NCBI GenBank assembly: GCA_963708895.1
Contig: CAVPUE010000002.1
Span: 765,964-829,963 of the forward strand
Source of the DNA: Bacillus_BD sp963708895
Lineage (GTDB): Bacteria > Bacillota > Bacilli > Bacillales > Cytobacillaceae
Reading direction: 5' to 3'
Length of the DNA stretch: 64,000 bases
This document shows, piece after piece, positions 37,377 through 47,032 of the stretch. The notes beneath the pieces were generated by a model. That model made no database searches, was not told where the DNA came from, and saw only the letters and a list, made by a program, of their open reading frames with translations. The translations under genes and the position numbers were made by a program. Position 1 is the stretch's first letter. Each line of letters begins with the position of its first letter.

Positions 37377-38666
37377 ATGGAAAAAATCGAATTTAAACAA
37401 TTACAGGAAGAGCTTTATCATGAAAAGCTTGAGAATGGATTAGAAGTTTATATTCTTCCTAAAAAAGGCTTTAATAAAACGTTTGCTACATTTACAACGA
37501 AATATGGTTCGATTGATAATCATTTTGTTCCCCTTGGAAGTGAAGAATATATAAAGGTACCAGATGGGATTGCCCACTTTCTAGAACATAAACTGTTTGA
37601 AAAAGAAGATGGGGATGTGTTTCAGCAGTTTAGCAAACAAGGGGCTTCAGCAAATGCGTTTACTTCTTTTACAAGAACTGCTTATTTGTTTTCAAGTACC
37701 TCGAACGTAGAACTAAACTTAGACACATTAATGGATTTTGTCCAAGAGCCTTATTTTAGTGAAAAAACAGTAGAAAAAGAAAAAGGGATTATCGGTCAGG
37801 AAATTACGATGTATGATGATAACCCTGATTGGCGTCTATACTATGGTGTCATTCAAAACCTGTATGAGAATCATCCAGTCAGAATTGATATAGCTGGTAC
37901 AGTGGAATCAATCTCCCATATAAATAAAGATCTGCTTTATGAGTGCTATGGAACCTTCTATCATCCAAGCAATATGTTGTTATTTGTTGTCGGACCTGTA
38001 AATGTAGAGCAAACTATGAAACAAATAAAAGACAATCAAAATAAAAAGCAGTTTGAACCTGTGACAGAAATTAAACGGCAATTTCCGAACGAGCCCGTTG
38101 CAGCTGCAGAGAAAAAACAAGTACTGCAAATGAATGTACAAACCTCAAAATGTCTTGTCGGCATAAAAGCGAATCAGGTTGATCAATCAGGTTCTGACAT
38201 GCTAAGAAATGAATTATCCCTTAATATTATTTTGGATATTTTATTTGGGAAAAGTTCAGATCATTATCAAAAGTTATACTCCGAGGGTTTAATTGATGAT
38301 TCGTTTTCTTACGATTATAGTCAGGAAAAAGGATTTGGTTTTGCCATGATAGGTGGTGATACACCACATCCTGACAAGTTAGCAGAAACATTGAAAAGCA
38401 TGTTATTGACAGCAAAACAGGGAGACAATTTTACTACCGAGAGTTTGGAGCGGGCGAAGAAGAAAAAAATTGGTGGATTTCTTCGTGCTGTTAATTCACC
38501 TGAATATATCGCAAACCAATTTACACGTTATGCCTTTAATGAAATGAATTTATTTGATATTGTTCCTACATTAGAATCAATCACAATGGATGAAATAAAG
38601 ACTGCCGCTGCAGAATTTATTTCAGAAGATCGATTTACCGTATGTCAAGTAGTTCCTAATAAATAG
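37377..38666 (+). CDS. ymfH: M16 family zinc peptidase YmfH
   Basis: A 429-residue M16 peptidase with the inverted zinc motif HFLEH in DGIAHFLEHKLFEKEDGDVF (near residue 65) and the downstream glutamate in KGIIGQEITMYDD. It is likely to form a heterodimer with YmfF. The binding site GAGGGGG lies within the end of ymfF. The substrate is unknown. Confidence 0.92.
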   Translation: MEKIEFKQLQEELYHEKLENGLEVYILPKKGFNKTFATFTTKYGSIDNHFVPLGSEEYIKVPDGIAHFLEHKLFEKEDGDVFQQFSKQGASANAFTSFTRTAYLFSSTSNVELNLDTLMDFVQEPYFSEKTVEKEKGIIGQEITMYDDNPDWRLYYGVIQNLYENHPVRIDIAGTVESISHINKDLLYECYGTFYHPSNMLLFVVGPVNVEQTMKQIKDNQNKKQFEPVTEIKRQFPNEPVAAAEKKQVLQMNVQTSKCLVGIKANQVDQSGSDMLRNELSLNIILDILFGKSSDHYQKLYSEGLIDDSFSYDYSQEKGFGFAMIGGDTPHPDKLAETLKSMLLTAKQGDNFTTESLERAKKKKIGGFLRAVNSPEYIANQFTRYAFNEMNLFDIVPTLESITMDEIKTAAAEFISEDRFTVCQVVPNK

Positions 38667-38689
38667 CGCCGACTCTGTCGGCGTTTTTT
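38667..38689 (+). terminator. Rho-independent terminator after ymfH
   Basis: Perfect CGCCGAC tct GTCGGCG stem and six T, one base after the ymfH stop. Confidence 0.95.
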
Positions 38690-38746
38690 GCGTGTAGTGG
38701 TAAAATAAACTGAAATATCATTAAGAACGCTAAGGAAGTGATTACA

Positions 38747-39469
38747 TTGAATAAATATGTCTTAATTACTGGAGCAAGTGGTGGAATAGGAAGGGAAATC
38801 GCCTTGCTCTTGGCTAAAGAGGGTTATTCACTCTATCTACACTATCATCAAAATACCCCTTCTATTCGAGAATTGCTCCATCTTCTTTCCGCCTATAATG
38901 GAGAATATATTCCGATACAAGCAGATTTATCGACTAGAGACGGCTATAAAAAACTCGCTGACAATATCTTTTCTATCGATTCCATTGTCCATAATAGTGG
39001 GATTAGTCATTATGGTTTATTTGTTGATACAGATCCTGACAACCTTGAAGAAATGACGATGATTCATTTGACTTCACCCCTACTATTAACAAAAGAACTA
39101 CTTCCTAAAATGATTAGACAACAACACGGAAATATATTGTTTATTACATCCATTTGGGGACAAACAGGTGCAGCCTGTGAAGTCGTATACTCTACCGTAA
39201 AAGGAGCCCAAATTGCTTTTATTAAATCATTGAGTAAAGAAATGGCATTGAACGGAATCCGTGTGAATGGGATTGCCCCTGGTGCAGTAGAAACCTCTAT
39301 GCTTTCACAATTTAGTGAACAAGAGCTCGAAATCGTGAAAGGAGAGATTCCAATGGGAAGATTTGCTCATACAAAAGATATAGCCGAAAGTGTATCTTTT
39401 TTACTTTCTGAAAAAGCTTCCTATATTACTGGGCAAATTTTGGGGGTTAACGGTGGATGGTATACTTGA
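38747..39469 (+). CDS. ymfI: Short-chain dehydrogenase/reductase YmfI
   Basis: SDR-family oxidoreductase of 240 residues, similar to 3-oxoacyl-ACP reductases. The nucleotide motif TGASGGIGREIA is at the N-terminus, NSG near residue 88, and the catalytic Ser-Tyr-Lys in ITSIWGQ and VVYSTVKGAQ. The C-terminal SYITGQILGVNGGW is typical. I use TTG 38747 because AAGGAAGTGA lies before it and the protein then starts MNKYVLITGAS; GTG 38738 would sit inside that site. The natural substrate is not known. Confidence 0.9.
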   Translation: MNKYVLITGASGGIGREIALLLAKEGYSLYLHYHQNTPSIRELLHLLSAYNGEYIPIQADLSTRDGYKKLADNIFSIDSIVHNSGISHYGLFVDTDPDNLEEMTMIHLTSPLLLTKELLPKMIRQQHGNILFITSIWGQTGAACEVVYSTVKGAQIAFIKSLSKEMALNGIRVNGIAPGAVETSMLSQFSEQELEIVKGEIPMGRFAHTKDIAESVSFLLSEKASYITGQILGVNGGWYT

Positions 39470-39559
39470 TGATTAAATTTGATTTGTTAAATAACATGCA
39501 TAATTTGAACTTAACTATAACAAAATAACAAGGTAATACTTAAAAGGAGGTATATCAAT

Positions 39560-39808
39560 ATGTCTATATTAGATAACTGGGAACAATGGAAAGACTTTTT
39601 AGGAGATCGTTTAGAAAGTGCACAGGAACAAGGTATGTCACAATCAGCGATTAGTGATGTGGCTGTTCAAGTTGGTGATTATTTGGCAAAGCAAGTGGAT
39701 CCGAAAAATCATCAAGAAAGAGTTCTTTCGGATTTATGGTCTGTTGCTTCTCCTGATGAACAACAAGCGATTGCAAACCTTATGATTAAACTAGTACAGA
39801 ATAAATAA
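39560..39808 (+). CDS. ymfJ: DUF3243 protein YmfJ
   Basis: An 82-residue acidic, helical protein starting MSILDNWEQWKDFLGDRLESAQ. The family (DUF3243) is found in Bacillaceae at this position and has no known function. AAAGGAGGTATATCAAT gives a strong ribosome binding site. Confidence 0.93.
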   Translation: MSILDNWEQWKDFLGDRLESAQEQGMSQSAISDVAVQVGDYLAKQVDPKNHQERVLSDLWSVASPDEQQAIANLMIKLVQNK

Positions 39809-39854
39809 ATATCATCGGTGAAGGGCATCATCTCTCCCTTCATAAAAGTATTGT

Positions 39855-39899
39855 AGAGGGTTTTTGTTCTATTTATGGAGCAAAAATCCTCTTTTTTTA
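39855..39899 (+). terminator. Rho-independent terminator after ymfJ
   Basis: AGAGG..TTTTG / CAAAA..CCTCT stem followed by seven T. A smaller GAAGGG/CCCTTC hairpin lies just upstream, at about 39820-39842. Confidence 0.8.
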
Positions 39900-39902
39900 T
39901 TC

Positions 39903-40020
39903 GTCATTACGAATTTTGCAGTTGTCCCTTTTCTCAAAAATATAAGACTGACTCTACATGAAAACAATGACAAATTGTTTTTTTCTTTCCAAAAGCTACA
40001 AATTTTGTAGAAAAGATCCT
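39903..40020 (+). repeat. Decayed partial copy D of the MITE-like element
   Basis: It aligns with the right two thirds of copies A-C: CGAATTTTGCAG, then CTTTTCTCAAAAATA, then an AAAACAATGACAA block, CTTTCCAAAAGCTACAAA and a worn right end TTTTGTAGAAAAGATCC. The left third is missing. Like the full copies, it begins right after the T tract of a terminator (ymfJ). No flanking direct repeat is visible. Confidence 0.6.
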
Positions 40021-40195
40021 TAATAAAAGGCAGTTTTTTCTTTCATCTTATAGTAAAATCAGCTATGATAGAAAATGGATGCTAAAGAGAAGGAAATAGT
40101 GAAAAATGGAAATCTACGATATCATATTTTACATATAATATAGAAGAATGCTCTATCCTCAGAAAGGGAGACTTTAAGTTGTTAGGGGGATGAAG

Positions 40196-40987
40196 TTGGA
40201 GAAACAGGAATGGTATTTAGAATATGAAATTCAAGCAAATAGGCCGGGTTTACTTGGGGATATCTCTTCTTTATTGGGTATGATGTCAATTAATATTGTG
40301 ACGATCAATGGGGTAAAGGAAAATCGTCGTGGATTATTAATATTAGTAAGAGATGATAAACAAATTCAAAGATTAGAGTCGATTTTACAAACAATGGATA
40401 CAATAAATCTTATTAAGCTAAGGAAACCACAATTACAAGATCGACTGGCTGTACGTCATGGAAGATACATACAAAGAGATGCAGATGATAAAAAGACATT
40501 TCGTTTTAATCGAGACGATTTGGGAATATTAGTGGATTTTATGGCTGAAATCTTCAAGCAGAAGGGGCACCAACTAGTTGGCATTAGAGGAATGCCACGT
40601 GTAGGTAAAACCGAATCGGTTGTAGCTTCAAGTGTTTGTGCGAATAAGAAGTGGTTATTTGTCTCATCTACTTTACTAAAGCAAACGATTCGAAATCAAT
40701 TAATTGAAGAGGAATATAACGAAGATCATCTCTATATTATTGATGGAATTGTTTCGACAAGAATCGTAAACGAAAGACATTGGCAACTCATTCGCGAAAT
40801 TATGAGATTATCTGCAGTAAAAGTGATTGAGCATCCAGATATTTTTGTGCAAAACACAGAATATTCTCTTGATGATTTTGATTATATTATTGAGCTTCGT
40901 AATAATCCAGATGAAGAAATTACATACGATATTGTGGAAAAAAACAATTTGTTTTCTACTGCAGAATTTGGAGAGTTTGATTTTTAG
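40196..40987 (+). CDS. ymfK: DUF3388 protein YmfK
   Basis: A 263-residue protein with an N-terminal ACT-like region (IQANRPGLLGDISSLLGMMSINIVTINGV) and a second half with a P-loop-like GIRGMPRVGKTESVVASS near residue 135. The function is unknown. I choose TTG 40196 because the AGGGGGAT site overlaps the ATG at 40190 too closely to serve it. It precedes rodZ by 20 bases. The 370-bp spacer before it holds the ymfJ terminator and repeat copy D. Confidence 0.87.
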   Translation: MEKQEWYLEYEIQANRPGLLGDISSLLGMMSINIVTINGVKENRRGLLILVRDDKQIQRLESILQTMDTINLIKLRKPQLQDRLAVRHGRYIQRDADDKKTFRFNRDDLGILVDFMAEIFKQKGHQLVGIRGMPRVGKTESVVASSVCANKKWLFVSSTLLKQTIRNQLIEEEYNEDHLYIIDGIVSTRIVNERHWQLIREIMRLSAVKVIEHPDIFVQNTEYSLDDFDYIIELRNNPDEEITYDIVEKNNLFSTAEFGEFDF

Positions 40988-41007
40988 GTAGTAGGAAGGT
41001 GTAACAG

Positions 41008-41913
41008 ATGACGGAATTAGGGACTATTTTAAAAGAAGCAAGAATAGCAAAAAATTTAAGTTTAGATGATTTACAGGAAATAACAAAAATTCAAAAAAGA
41101 TATTTGATTGGCATTGAAGAAGGAAATTATAGTTTAATGCCCGGAAACTTTTATGTTAGAGCTTTTATTAAACAGTATGCAGAAGCGGTTGGTCTTGACC
41201 CGGAAAAATTATTTGAAGAATTTAATAATGAAATTCCAAGTACACATGCAGATGATATTCCTGGGAAGCTTTCTAGAGTAAAGACAAAACAATCGCTCGG
41301 TGAAGGGAGTTCTAAGTTTTTAGACGTATTGCCCAAATTACTCATTGTGATCGTTGTGATTGGTTTATTTGTTTTTATTTGGTGGTATTTATCAAAGAAT
41401 ACAGGAAATGATACAGATCCTATTTCTCAAGATGAAAATAAACAAGAAACTACATATGAAGAATCGGAAGAATTAATTAAAGAAAATGAAGAAAAGAACG
41501 AGAAACCAGAAGTAGTAACGGACACTGAGGATGAGGATAAACAGACTGATGAAGAAGTTGAAGAACCAGAAACACCGGTTCAAGAGTTAGCGTCTGTTGA
41601 GGCAAATGGAGCCAAATCAACCTATGAACTAAAGAATGCCGATAAATTTGAATTAAAGGTTGTCTCAACTGGTGAAACATGGGTAAATATTAAGAATGGA
41701 AAAGGACATTCCTTTTTCCAAGGGATGTTGAAAAAAGGTGGAACAGAAAATCATAGCATTGATCTTTCGCAAGAAACCGAAGTTGTGATTGTGGCGGGAA
41801 GGTCATCAGAAACGGAAATTTACGTTAATGATCAAAAGCTAGAATATGCTGTTTCTCCAACAGAAGAGGTCCTTCAAAATATTACCATTCGCTATGTAAA
41901 AAGCATTCAATAG
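41008..41913 (+). CDS. rodZ: Cell-shape protein RodZ (YmfM)
   Basis: A 301-residue membrane protein linking MreB filaments to the membrane. A cytoplasmic HTH domain (LGTILKEARIAKNLSLDDLQEITKIQ) occupies residues 1-70, a single transmembrane helix (LLIVIVVIGLFVFIWWYL) lies near residue 112, then an acidic Glu-rich linker and an extracytoplasmic DUF4115 domain. GTAGGAAGGTGT precedes the ATG. It is followed by pgsA, the common Bacillus order. Confidence 0.93.
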   Translation: MTELGTILKEARIAKNLSLDDLQEITKIQKRYLIGIEEGNYSLMPGNFYVRAFIKQYAEAVGLDPEKLFEEFNNEIPSTHADDIPGKLSRVKTKQSLGEGSSKFLDVLPKLLIVIVVIGLFVFIWWYLSKNTGNDTDPISQDENKQETTYEESEELIKENEEKNEKPEVVTDTEDEDKQTDEEVEEPETPVQELASVEANGAKSTYELKNADKFELKVVSTGETWVNIKNGKGHSFFQGMLKKGGTENHSIDLSQETEVVIVAGRSSETEIYVNDQKLEYAVSPTEEVLQNITIRYVKSIQ

Positions 41914-41938
41914 TCATCACGAGCTGGTGACTATTTTT
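41909..41938 (+). terminator. Rho-independent terminator after rodZ
   Basis: AATAGTCA/TGACTATT stem overlapping the rodZ stop codon, with a short T tract. Confidence 0.8.
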
Positions 41939-42007
41939 CTCGTAGGCATGAACAGTATAATACTGGAATAAACCCCAATAAGGGAGAAGTAATCGGAGGA
42001 AAATAAA

Positions 42008-42589
42008 GTGAACTTACCAAATAAAATTACCATTTCAAGAATTATTTTAATACCTATTTTTGTGGTGTTGATGCTTATTCGGATTGAAGAATGGGGAGAT
42101 ATCACAATCTTAGGTGCGACAATGCCTGTTACACATTTGCTTGGTGCAATCATTTTTATTATTGCTGCAGTAACAGACTGGATCGATGGTTATTATGCTC
42201 GTAAACTAAATTTAGTGACAAATATGGGGAAATTTCTTGATCCACTTGCAGATAAACTTCTAGTTTCTGCAGCGTTGATCGTATTAGTTGAGCTACAAAT
42301 GGCACCTTCATGGATTGTCATCATAATTATTAGTAGAGAATTTGCAGTCACAGGATTACGACTTGTCCTTGCAGGGGAAGGCGAAGTAGTAGCAGCAAAT
42401 ATGTTGGGTAAAATAAAAACATGGGCACAAATTGTTGCGATATCTGCACTGTTATTACATAATATTTTCTTTGAAATGTTTTCATTTCCCTTTGATGAGC
42501 TAGCCCTTTGGGTTGCATTATTTTTTACGGTATGGTCCGGTTTAGATTATTTTGTCAAAAATAAAGAACCATTTCTAAAATCAAAGTAA
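42008..42589 (+). CDS. pgsA: Phosphatidylglycerophosphate synthase
   Basis: Integral membrane CDP-alcohol phosphatidyltransferase that makes phosphatidylglycerophosphate. It has 193 residues and several membrane helices. The CDP-alcohol motif is complete: AVTDWIDGYYARKLNLVTNMG followed by FLDPLADK. GTG at 42008 follows CGGAGGAAAA. The enzyme is essential in B. subtilis. Confidence 0.97.
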   Translation: MNLPNKITISRIILIPIFVVLMLIRIEEWGDITILGATMPVTHLLGAIIFIIAAVTDWIDGYYARKLNLVTNMGKFLDPLADKLLVSAALIVLVELQMAPSWIVIIIISREFAVTGLRLVLAGEGEVVAANMLGKIKTWAQIVAISALLLHNIFFEMFSFPFDELALWVALFFTVWSGLDYFVKNKEPFLKSK

Positions 42590-42623
42590 AGATTCTATAA
42601 CTACGGATAACGGGGGAATTTTT

Positions 42624-43856
42624 TTGAATGCTGAAATCATTGCAGTGGGTTCAGAATTATTATTAGGACAAATTGTAAATACGAATGCGCGTTTTTTGTC
42701 CAAAAATTTAGCTGATTTAGGGATTAATGTCTATTATCACACGGTTGTTGGTGATAACCCAAATCGGTTAAAAAAAGCGATAGCAATTGCTGAAAATCGT
42801 TCTGATTTACTTATTTTCACAGGGGGATTAGGACCAACAAAGGACGATTTAACAAAAGAAACGATCTCTTCTCATTTAGATAAAAAATTAGTCATGGATG
42901 AACAAGCATTGCATTCAATTGAAGACTATTTTAGTAGGACTGGCCGTATCATGCCGGAAAATAATAAGAAGCAAGCAATGGTTTTTGAGGGATGTAAAGT
43001 ATTACCAAATGATCATGGAATGGCTCCAGGTATGGTATACGAGTCAGAAAACCATATCTATATGTTATTTCCGGGAGTACCGAAAGAAATGGAACCGATG
43101 TTTTTAACTTATGCACATCCATATTTTACGAATAAGCTTCAAGTACGGGAAAAAATTGTTTCAAGGGTTCTTCGTTTTTTTGGTATTGGAGAATCACAGC
43201 TTGAGCTGGACATCGAGGATTTAATTGATGCGCAAACCAATCCTACCATTGCACCACTTGCGGGAAACCATGAAGTGACGTTACGGTTAACTGCTAAAGA
43301 CCAGTCTGAGGAAATCGCAACAGGGTTGATTGATGACATCGAAAAGGTCATATTGGAACGTGTTGGAGAATATTTTTATGGATACGATGAAACATCATTA
43401 ATGAGTGAGGTTTCAAAGCTATTACAGGAAAAACAATTGACGATTGCGGTTGCCGAAAGTTTAACGGGTGGCATGTTTCAAAAAGAATTAACCGCTATTC
43501 CAGGTGCGGGTAATTTACTGAAAGGTGGAGTGGTCTGTTATACACCTGAAGTCAAACAAAATGTGTTGAATGTAAAAAAAGAGACGATTGCAAATCATGG
43601 AGTTGTTAGCAGCCAATGCGCAAAAGAGCTTGCGGAAAATGTAGCAGAAATAATGAAATCTGATATTGGTATAAGTTTTACCGGTGTTGCAGGTCCAGAT
43701 GCGTTAGAAGGAAAGCCTGTTGGAACCGTCTATATAGGGTTAAGTATTAAAGGAAAACCGACAAGAGTTGAAAAATTAAATTTAGGTGGTAACCGAACGA
43801 ATAATCGAATTCGTACAGTTAAATGGGGTTGCTATTATTTATTAAAAAGTTTTTAA
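42624..43856 (+). CDS. cinA: CinA family protein (competence/damage-inducible)
   Basis: A 410-residue protein with an N-terminal MoeA/MogA-like domain (GSELLLGQIVNTNARFLSK; FTGGLGPTKDDLTKE) and a C-terminal CinA domain of the NMN amidohydrolase type (VAESLTGGMFQKELTAIPGAG). It directly precedes recA, as in most Firmicutes. TTG at 42624 is used, with CGGGGGA upstream; the N-terminus MNAEIIAVGSELL fits the family. Confidence 0.95.
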   Translation: MNAEIIAVGSELLLGQIVNTNARFLSKNLADLGINVYYHTVVGDNPNRLKKAIAIAENRSDLLIFTGGLGPTKDDLTKETISSHLDKKLVMDEQALHSIEDYFSRTGRIMPENNKKQAMVFEGCKVLPNDHGMAPGMVYESENHIYMLFPGVPKEMEPMFLTYAHPYFTNKLQVREKIVSRVLRFFGIGESQLELDIEDLIDAQTNPTIAPLAGNHEVTLRLTAKDQSEEIATGLIDDIEKVILERVGEYFYGYDETSLMSEVSKLLQEKQLTIAVAESLTGGMFQKELTAIPGAGNLLKGGVVCYTPEVKQNVLNVKKETIANHGVVSSQCAKELAENVAEIMKSDIGISFTGVAGPDALEGKPVGTVYIGLSIKGKPTRVEKLNLGGNRTNNRIRTVKWGCYYLLKSF

Positions 43857-43872
43857 ACAGAATGTTTGGGGT

Positions 43873-43909
43873 AAAAGAGACTGTCCTTTTGATGACAGTC
43901 TCTTTTTAT
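43873..43909 (+). terminator. Rho-independent terminator after cinA
   Basis: AAAAGAGACTGTC / GACAGTCTCTTTTT stem with an eight-base loop. It separates cinA from recA, so recA can be SOS-controlled on its own. Confidence 0.93.
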
Positions 43910-44035
43910 GTTCCCAAAGTCAGAAAAGTAAGATAATGTTTGATTTTTCCATTTTAGTAGGTGAACATATGCTCAGGATTAGTAGAATCGCTGTCAATAT
44001 TTCAATTTTTTGTCATATTTGCCAATGAAAATTAA

Positions 44036-44049
44036 CGAATAAATGTTCG
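44036..44049 (+). promoter_or_regulatory. LexA (DinR) operator upstream of recA
   Basis: CGAATAAATGTTCG matches the Bacillus SOS box CGAAC-N4-GTTCG at all but one position. It lies about 108 bases before the recA start, just upstream of a possible TTGATA / TATATA promoter at 44057-44086. SOS control of recA is established in B. subtilis. Confidence 0.82.
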
Positions 44050-44156
44050 ATTTTTTGATAGACAAAATGAAGAAAAAGATATATATTAAACATAGATTGA
44101 TGATTAACTGGTAGTCAGAGTGAACATACCAGTTTTATATAAAAGGAGGAAAAACA

Positions 44157-45209
44157 GTGAGTGATAGACAAGCAGCCCTTGATCAGGCGTTAAAACAAAT
44201 AGAAAAACAATTTGGTAAAGGTTCGATTATGAAATTAGGTGAACAGACCGATCGGAAAATTTCATTTGTATCTAGTGGTTCATTAACATTAGATGTTGCA
44301 CTAGGTGTAGGGGGATATCCAAGAGGTCGTGTTATTGAAATTTATGGACCTGAAAGCTCAGGTAAAACAACGGTTGCCCTTCATGCGATTGCTGAAGTTC
44401 AAGCAAAAGGTGGTCAAGCTGCATTCATAGATGCGGAACATGCGCTTGATCCTGACTATGCTGAAAAACTTGGGGTAAATATTGATGAATTGCTATTGTC
44501 ACAGCCTGATACAGGTGAACAGGGACTTGAAATAGCTGAAGCACTTGTTAGAAGTGGTGCGGTAGATATTGTTGTCGTTGACTCTGTTGCTGCTTTAGTT
44601 CCTAAAGCTGAAATTGAAGGGGAAATGGGTGACTCTCATATGGGTTTACAGGCACGCTTAATGTCTCAAGCGCTTCGTAAACTTTCAGGTGCGATAAATA
44701 AGTCCAATACGATTGCCATCTTTATTAATCAAATTCGTGAAAAAATTGGGGTCATGTTTGGAAATCCAGAAACAACACCAGGCGGTCGTGCGCTTAAATT
44801 TTATTCTTCCGTACGTCTGGAAGTTCGTCGTGCTGAAGCGATTAAGCAAGGGACTGACATTGTCGGAAATAGAACAAAGATTAAAGTCGTTAAAAATAAA
44901 GTAGCACCACCTTTCCGTACTGCAGAGGTTGATATTATGTATGGGGAAGGAATTTCTCAAGTTGGCGAAATTATTGATATTGGAGCAGAACTTGATATTG
45001 TTGAAAAAAGTGGCTCATGGTACTCCTATAAAGGAGAACGTCTTGGACAGGGAAGAGAAAATGCCAAGCAGTTTATAAAGGAAAATCCGGATATTAAGTT
45101 GGATATTCAACAGCAAATTCGTGATCATTATGGTTTAGATGGTGAAAAAGCGGAAACAGAAAAGAAATCAAAAGATGTCGAACAAGATGAATTTAATTTA
45201 GTTGACTAA
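44157..45209 (+). CDS. recA: Recombinase RecA
   Basis: Strand-exchange ATPase of homologous recombination and co-protease for LexA. The 350 residues include the Walker A motif GPESSGKTT near residue 66, Walker B VDIVVVDSVAALVPK, the conserved GGRALKFYSSVRLEVRR and an acidic C-terminal tail. GTG at 44157 follows AAAAGGAGGAAAAA. No intein or frameshift is seen. Confidence 0.99.
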   Translation: MSDRQAALDQALKQIEKQFGKGSIMKLGEQTDRKISFVSSGSLTLDVALGVGGYPRGRVIEIYGPESSGKTTVALHAIAEVQAKGGQAAFIDAEHALDPDYAEKLGVNIDELLLSQPDTGEQGLEIAEALVRSGAVDIVVVDSVAALVPKAEIEGEMGDSHMGLQARLMSQALRKLSGAINKSNTIAIFINQIREKIGVMFGNPETTPGGRALKFYSSVRLEVRRAEAIKQGTDIVGNRTKIKVVKNKVAPPFRTAEVDIMYGEGISQVGEIIDIGAELDIVEKSGSWYSYKGERLGQGRENAKQFIKENPDIKLDIQQQIRDHYGLDGEKAETEKKSKDVEQDEFNLVD

Positions 45210-45216
45210 CTAAAAG

Positions 45217-45250
45217 TGGCAAAGTCTTGATAGGACTTTGCCATTTTTTT
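45217..45250 (+). terminator. Rho-independent terminator after recA
   Basis: Perfect TGGCAAAGTC ttgatag GACTTTGCCA stem and seven T. Confidence 0.95.
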
Positions 45251-45282
45251 AAAATAATAGTGAAAGCAGTAGGAGCAACCTC

Positions 45283-45311
45283 TTGACATTAAAAATTCAC
45301 AGCTTTACAAT
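45283..45311 (+). promoter_or_regulatory. Sigma-A promoter of rny
   Basis: Consensus TTGACA at 45283-45288, a 17-base spacer and TACAAT at 45306-45311, about 125 bases before the start codon. Confidence 0.75.
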
Positions 45312-45434
45312 TAAAATGTATATTTTACATTTCTATCTGTAATAAGAGCTACTAGAGCTGTATTTTGATTTTGAAAAATGTACAAGTTGAACTTTTAAAA
45401 CAGTTACAAAAAGTTAATAGCAGAAGGAGGTGAA

Positions 45435-46997
45435 ATGATGGACCTAATAACTATCATCTCCATTTTGCTTGCTCTAATCGTCGGTGTAGTTGTTGGCTAT
45501 TTTGTTCGAAAATCTATTGCTGAGGCAAAGATTGCAGGTGCAAGAGGTGCAGCTGAACAAATATTAGAAGATGCCAAACGTGATGCGGAATCTTTAAAAA
45601 AGGAAGCCTTGCTTGAGGCAAAAGATGAAAATCATAAGCTTCGAAATGAGGCGGAACGTGAAATTCGCGAACGAAGAAATGAATTGCAAAAACAAGAAAA
45701 TCGTTTACTGCAAAAAGAGGAAAATCTTGACCGTAAAGATGAATCGTTAGAAAAACGTGAAATACTTTTAGAGAAAAGAGATGATTCTCTTAACAAAAGA
45801 CAACAGCATATTGAAGAGAAGGAAAGCAAAGTGGACGAGATTGTGCGTCAACAGCAATTGGAGTTAGAGCGTGTTTCAGGCTTAACCCGTGAAGAGGCAA
45901 GGACCATCATTATCGAGCGAGTGGATCATGAATTAAAACATGAAACGGCTTTAATGATAAAAGAAAGTGAGATTCGAGCGAAAGAAGAATCTGACAAGAA
46001 AGCAAAAGATATTTTGTCTCTAGCGATACAACGCTGTGCAGCAGACCATGTTGCTGAAACAACAGTATCCGTTGTAAATCTTCCGAATGATGAGATGAAA
46101 GGACGTATCATAGGTAGGGAAGGACGTAATATACGTACATTAGAAACCCTAACTGGTATTGACTTAATCATTGATGATACACCAGAAGCTGTTATTTTGT
46201 CTGGTTTTGATCCAATTCGAAGAGAAACGGCACGCTTAGCACTTGAAAAACTTGTTCAGGACGGAAGGATCCATCCGGCACGTATTGAAGAAATGGTAGA
46301 TAAATCTAGACGAGAAGTCGATGAGCATATTCGTGAAATCGGCGAACAAACTACCTTTGAAGTGGGTGTCCATGGATTGCATCCGGATCTTATCAAAATC
46401 CTTGGTCGTTTAAAATTTAGAACAAGTTATGGACAAAATGTTCTTAAGCACTCAATAGAGGTTGCTCAACTAGCTGGTTTATTAGCGGCAGAACTTGGTG
46501 AAGATGAAACATTGGCTCGCCGTTCGGGTTTACTTCACGATATCGGTAAAGCGATTGACCATGAAGTAGAGGGAAGCCATGTTGAAATTGGCGTAGAATT
46601 AGCGAAGAAATATAAAGAACATCCAGTCGTAATCAATAGTATTGCATCCCACCATGGTGATACAGAACCAACATCTATTATTGCGGTACTTGTTGCAGCG
46701 GCAGATGCATTATCAGCTGCAAGACCAGGAGCTAGACGAGAAACATTAGAAAATTATATTCGTCGTCTTGAAAAATTAGAAGAAATATCTGAATCGTACG
46801 ATGGTGTAGAAAAATCATTTGCGATCCAAGCTGGACGAGAAGTAAGGATTTTAGTGAAACCAGAACAAATTGATGATCTAGAAGCGCATCGTCTTGCACG
46901 GGATATCCGTAAAAAGATTGAAGAAGAACTAGATTATCCTGGTCATATAAAAGTAACTGTGATACGTGAAACGAGAGCAGTAGAATATGCAAAATAA
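45435..46997 (+). CDS. rny: Ribonuclease Y
   Basis: Membrane-anchored endoribonuclease that starts mRNA turnover in Bacillus. It has 520 residues: an N-terminal transmembrane helix (about 4-24), a long charged coiled coil (about 30-200), a KH domain (GRIIGREGRNIRTLETLTGIDLI) and an HD domain with the metal pair in LLHDIGKAIDHEVEGSH. The ribosome binding site AGAAGGAGGTGA leads into a double ATG; the first is used. Confidence 0.98.
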   Translation: MMDLITIISILLALIVGVVVGYFVRKSIAEAKIAGARGAAEQILEDAKRDAESLKKEALLEAKDENHKLRNEAEREIRERRNELQKQENRLLQKEENLDRKDESLEKREILLEKRDDSLNKRQQHIEEKESKVDEIVRQQQLELERVSGLTREEARTIIIERVDHELKHETALMIKESEIRAKEESDKKAKDILSLAIQRCAADHVAETTVSVVNLPNDEMKGRIIGREGRNIRTLETLTGIDLIIDDTPEAVILSGFDPIRRETARLALEKLVQDGRIHPARIEEMVDKSRREVDEHIREIGEQTTFEVGVHGLHPDLIKILGRLKFRTSYGQNVLKHSIEVAQLAGLLAAELGEDETLARRSGLLHDIGKAIDHEVEGSHVEIGVELAKKYKEHPVVINSIASHHGDTEPTSIIAVLVAAADALSAARPGARRETLENYIRRLEKLEEISESYDGVEKSFAIQAGREVRILVKPEQIDDLEAHRLARDIRKKIEEELDYPGHIKVTVIRETRAVEYAK

Positions 46998-47025
46998 AAG
47001 CGGTGTTTTTACACCGCTTTATTTT
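46997..47025 (+). terminator. Rho-independent terminator after rny
   Basis: AAAGCGGTGT ttt ACACCGCTTT stem then ATTTT. The direct repeat flanking mobile-element copy B begins at the end of this T-rich tail. Confidence 0.9.
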
Positions 47026-47032
47026 AATTCAT

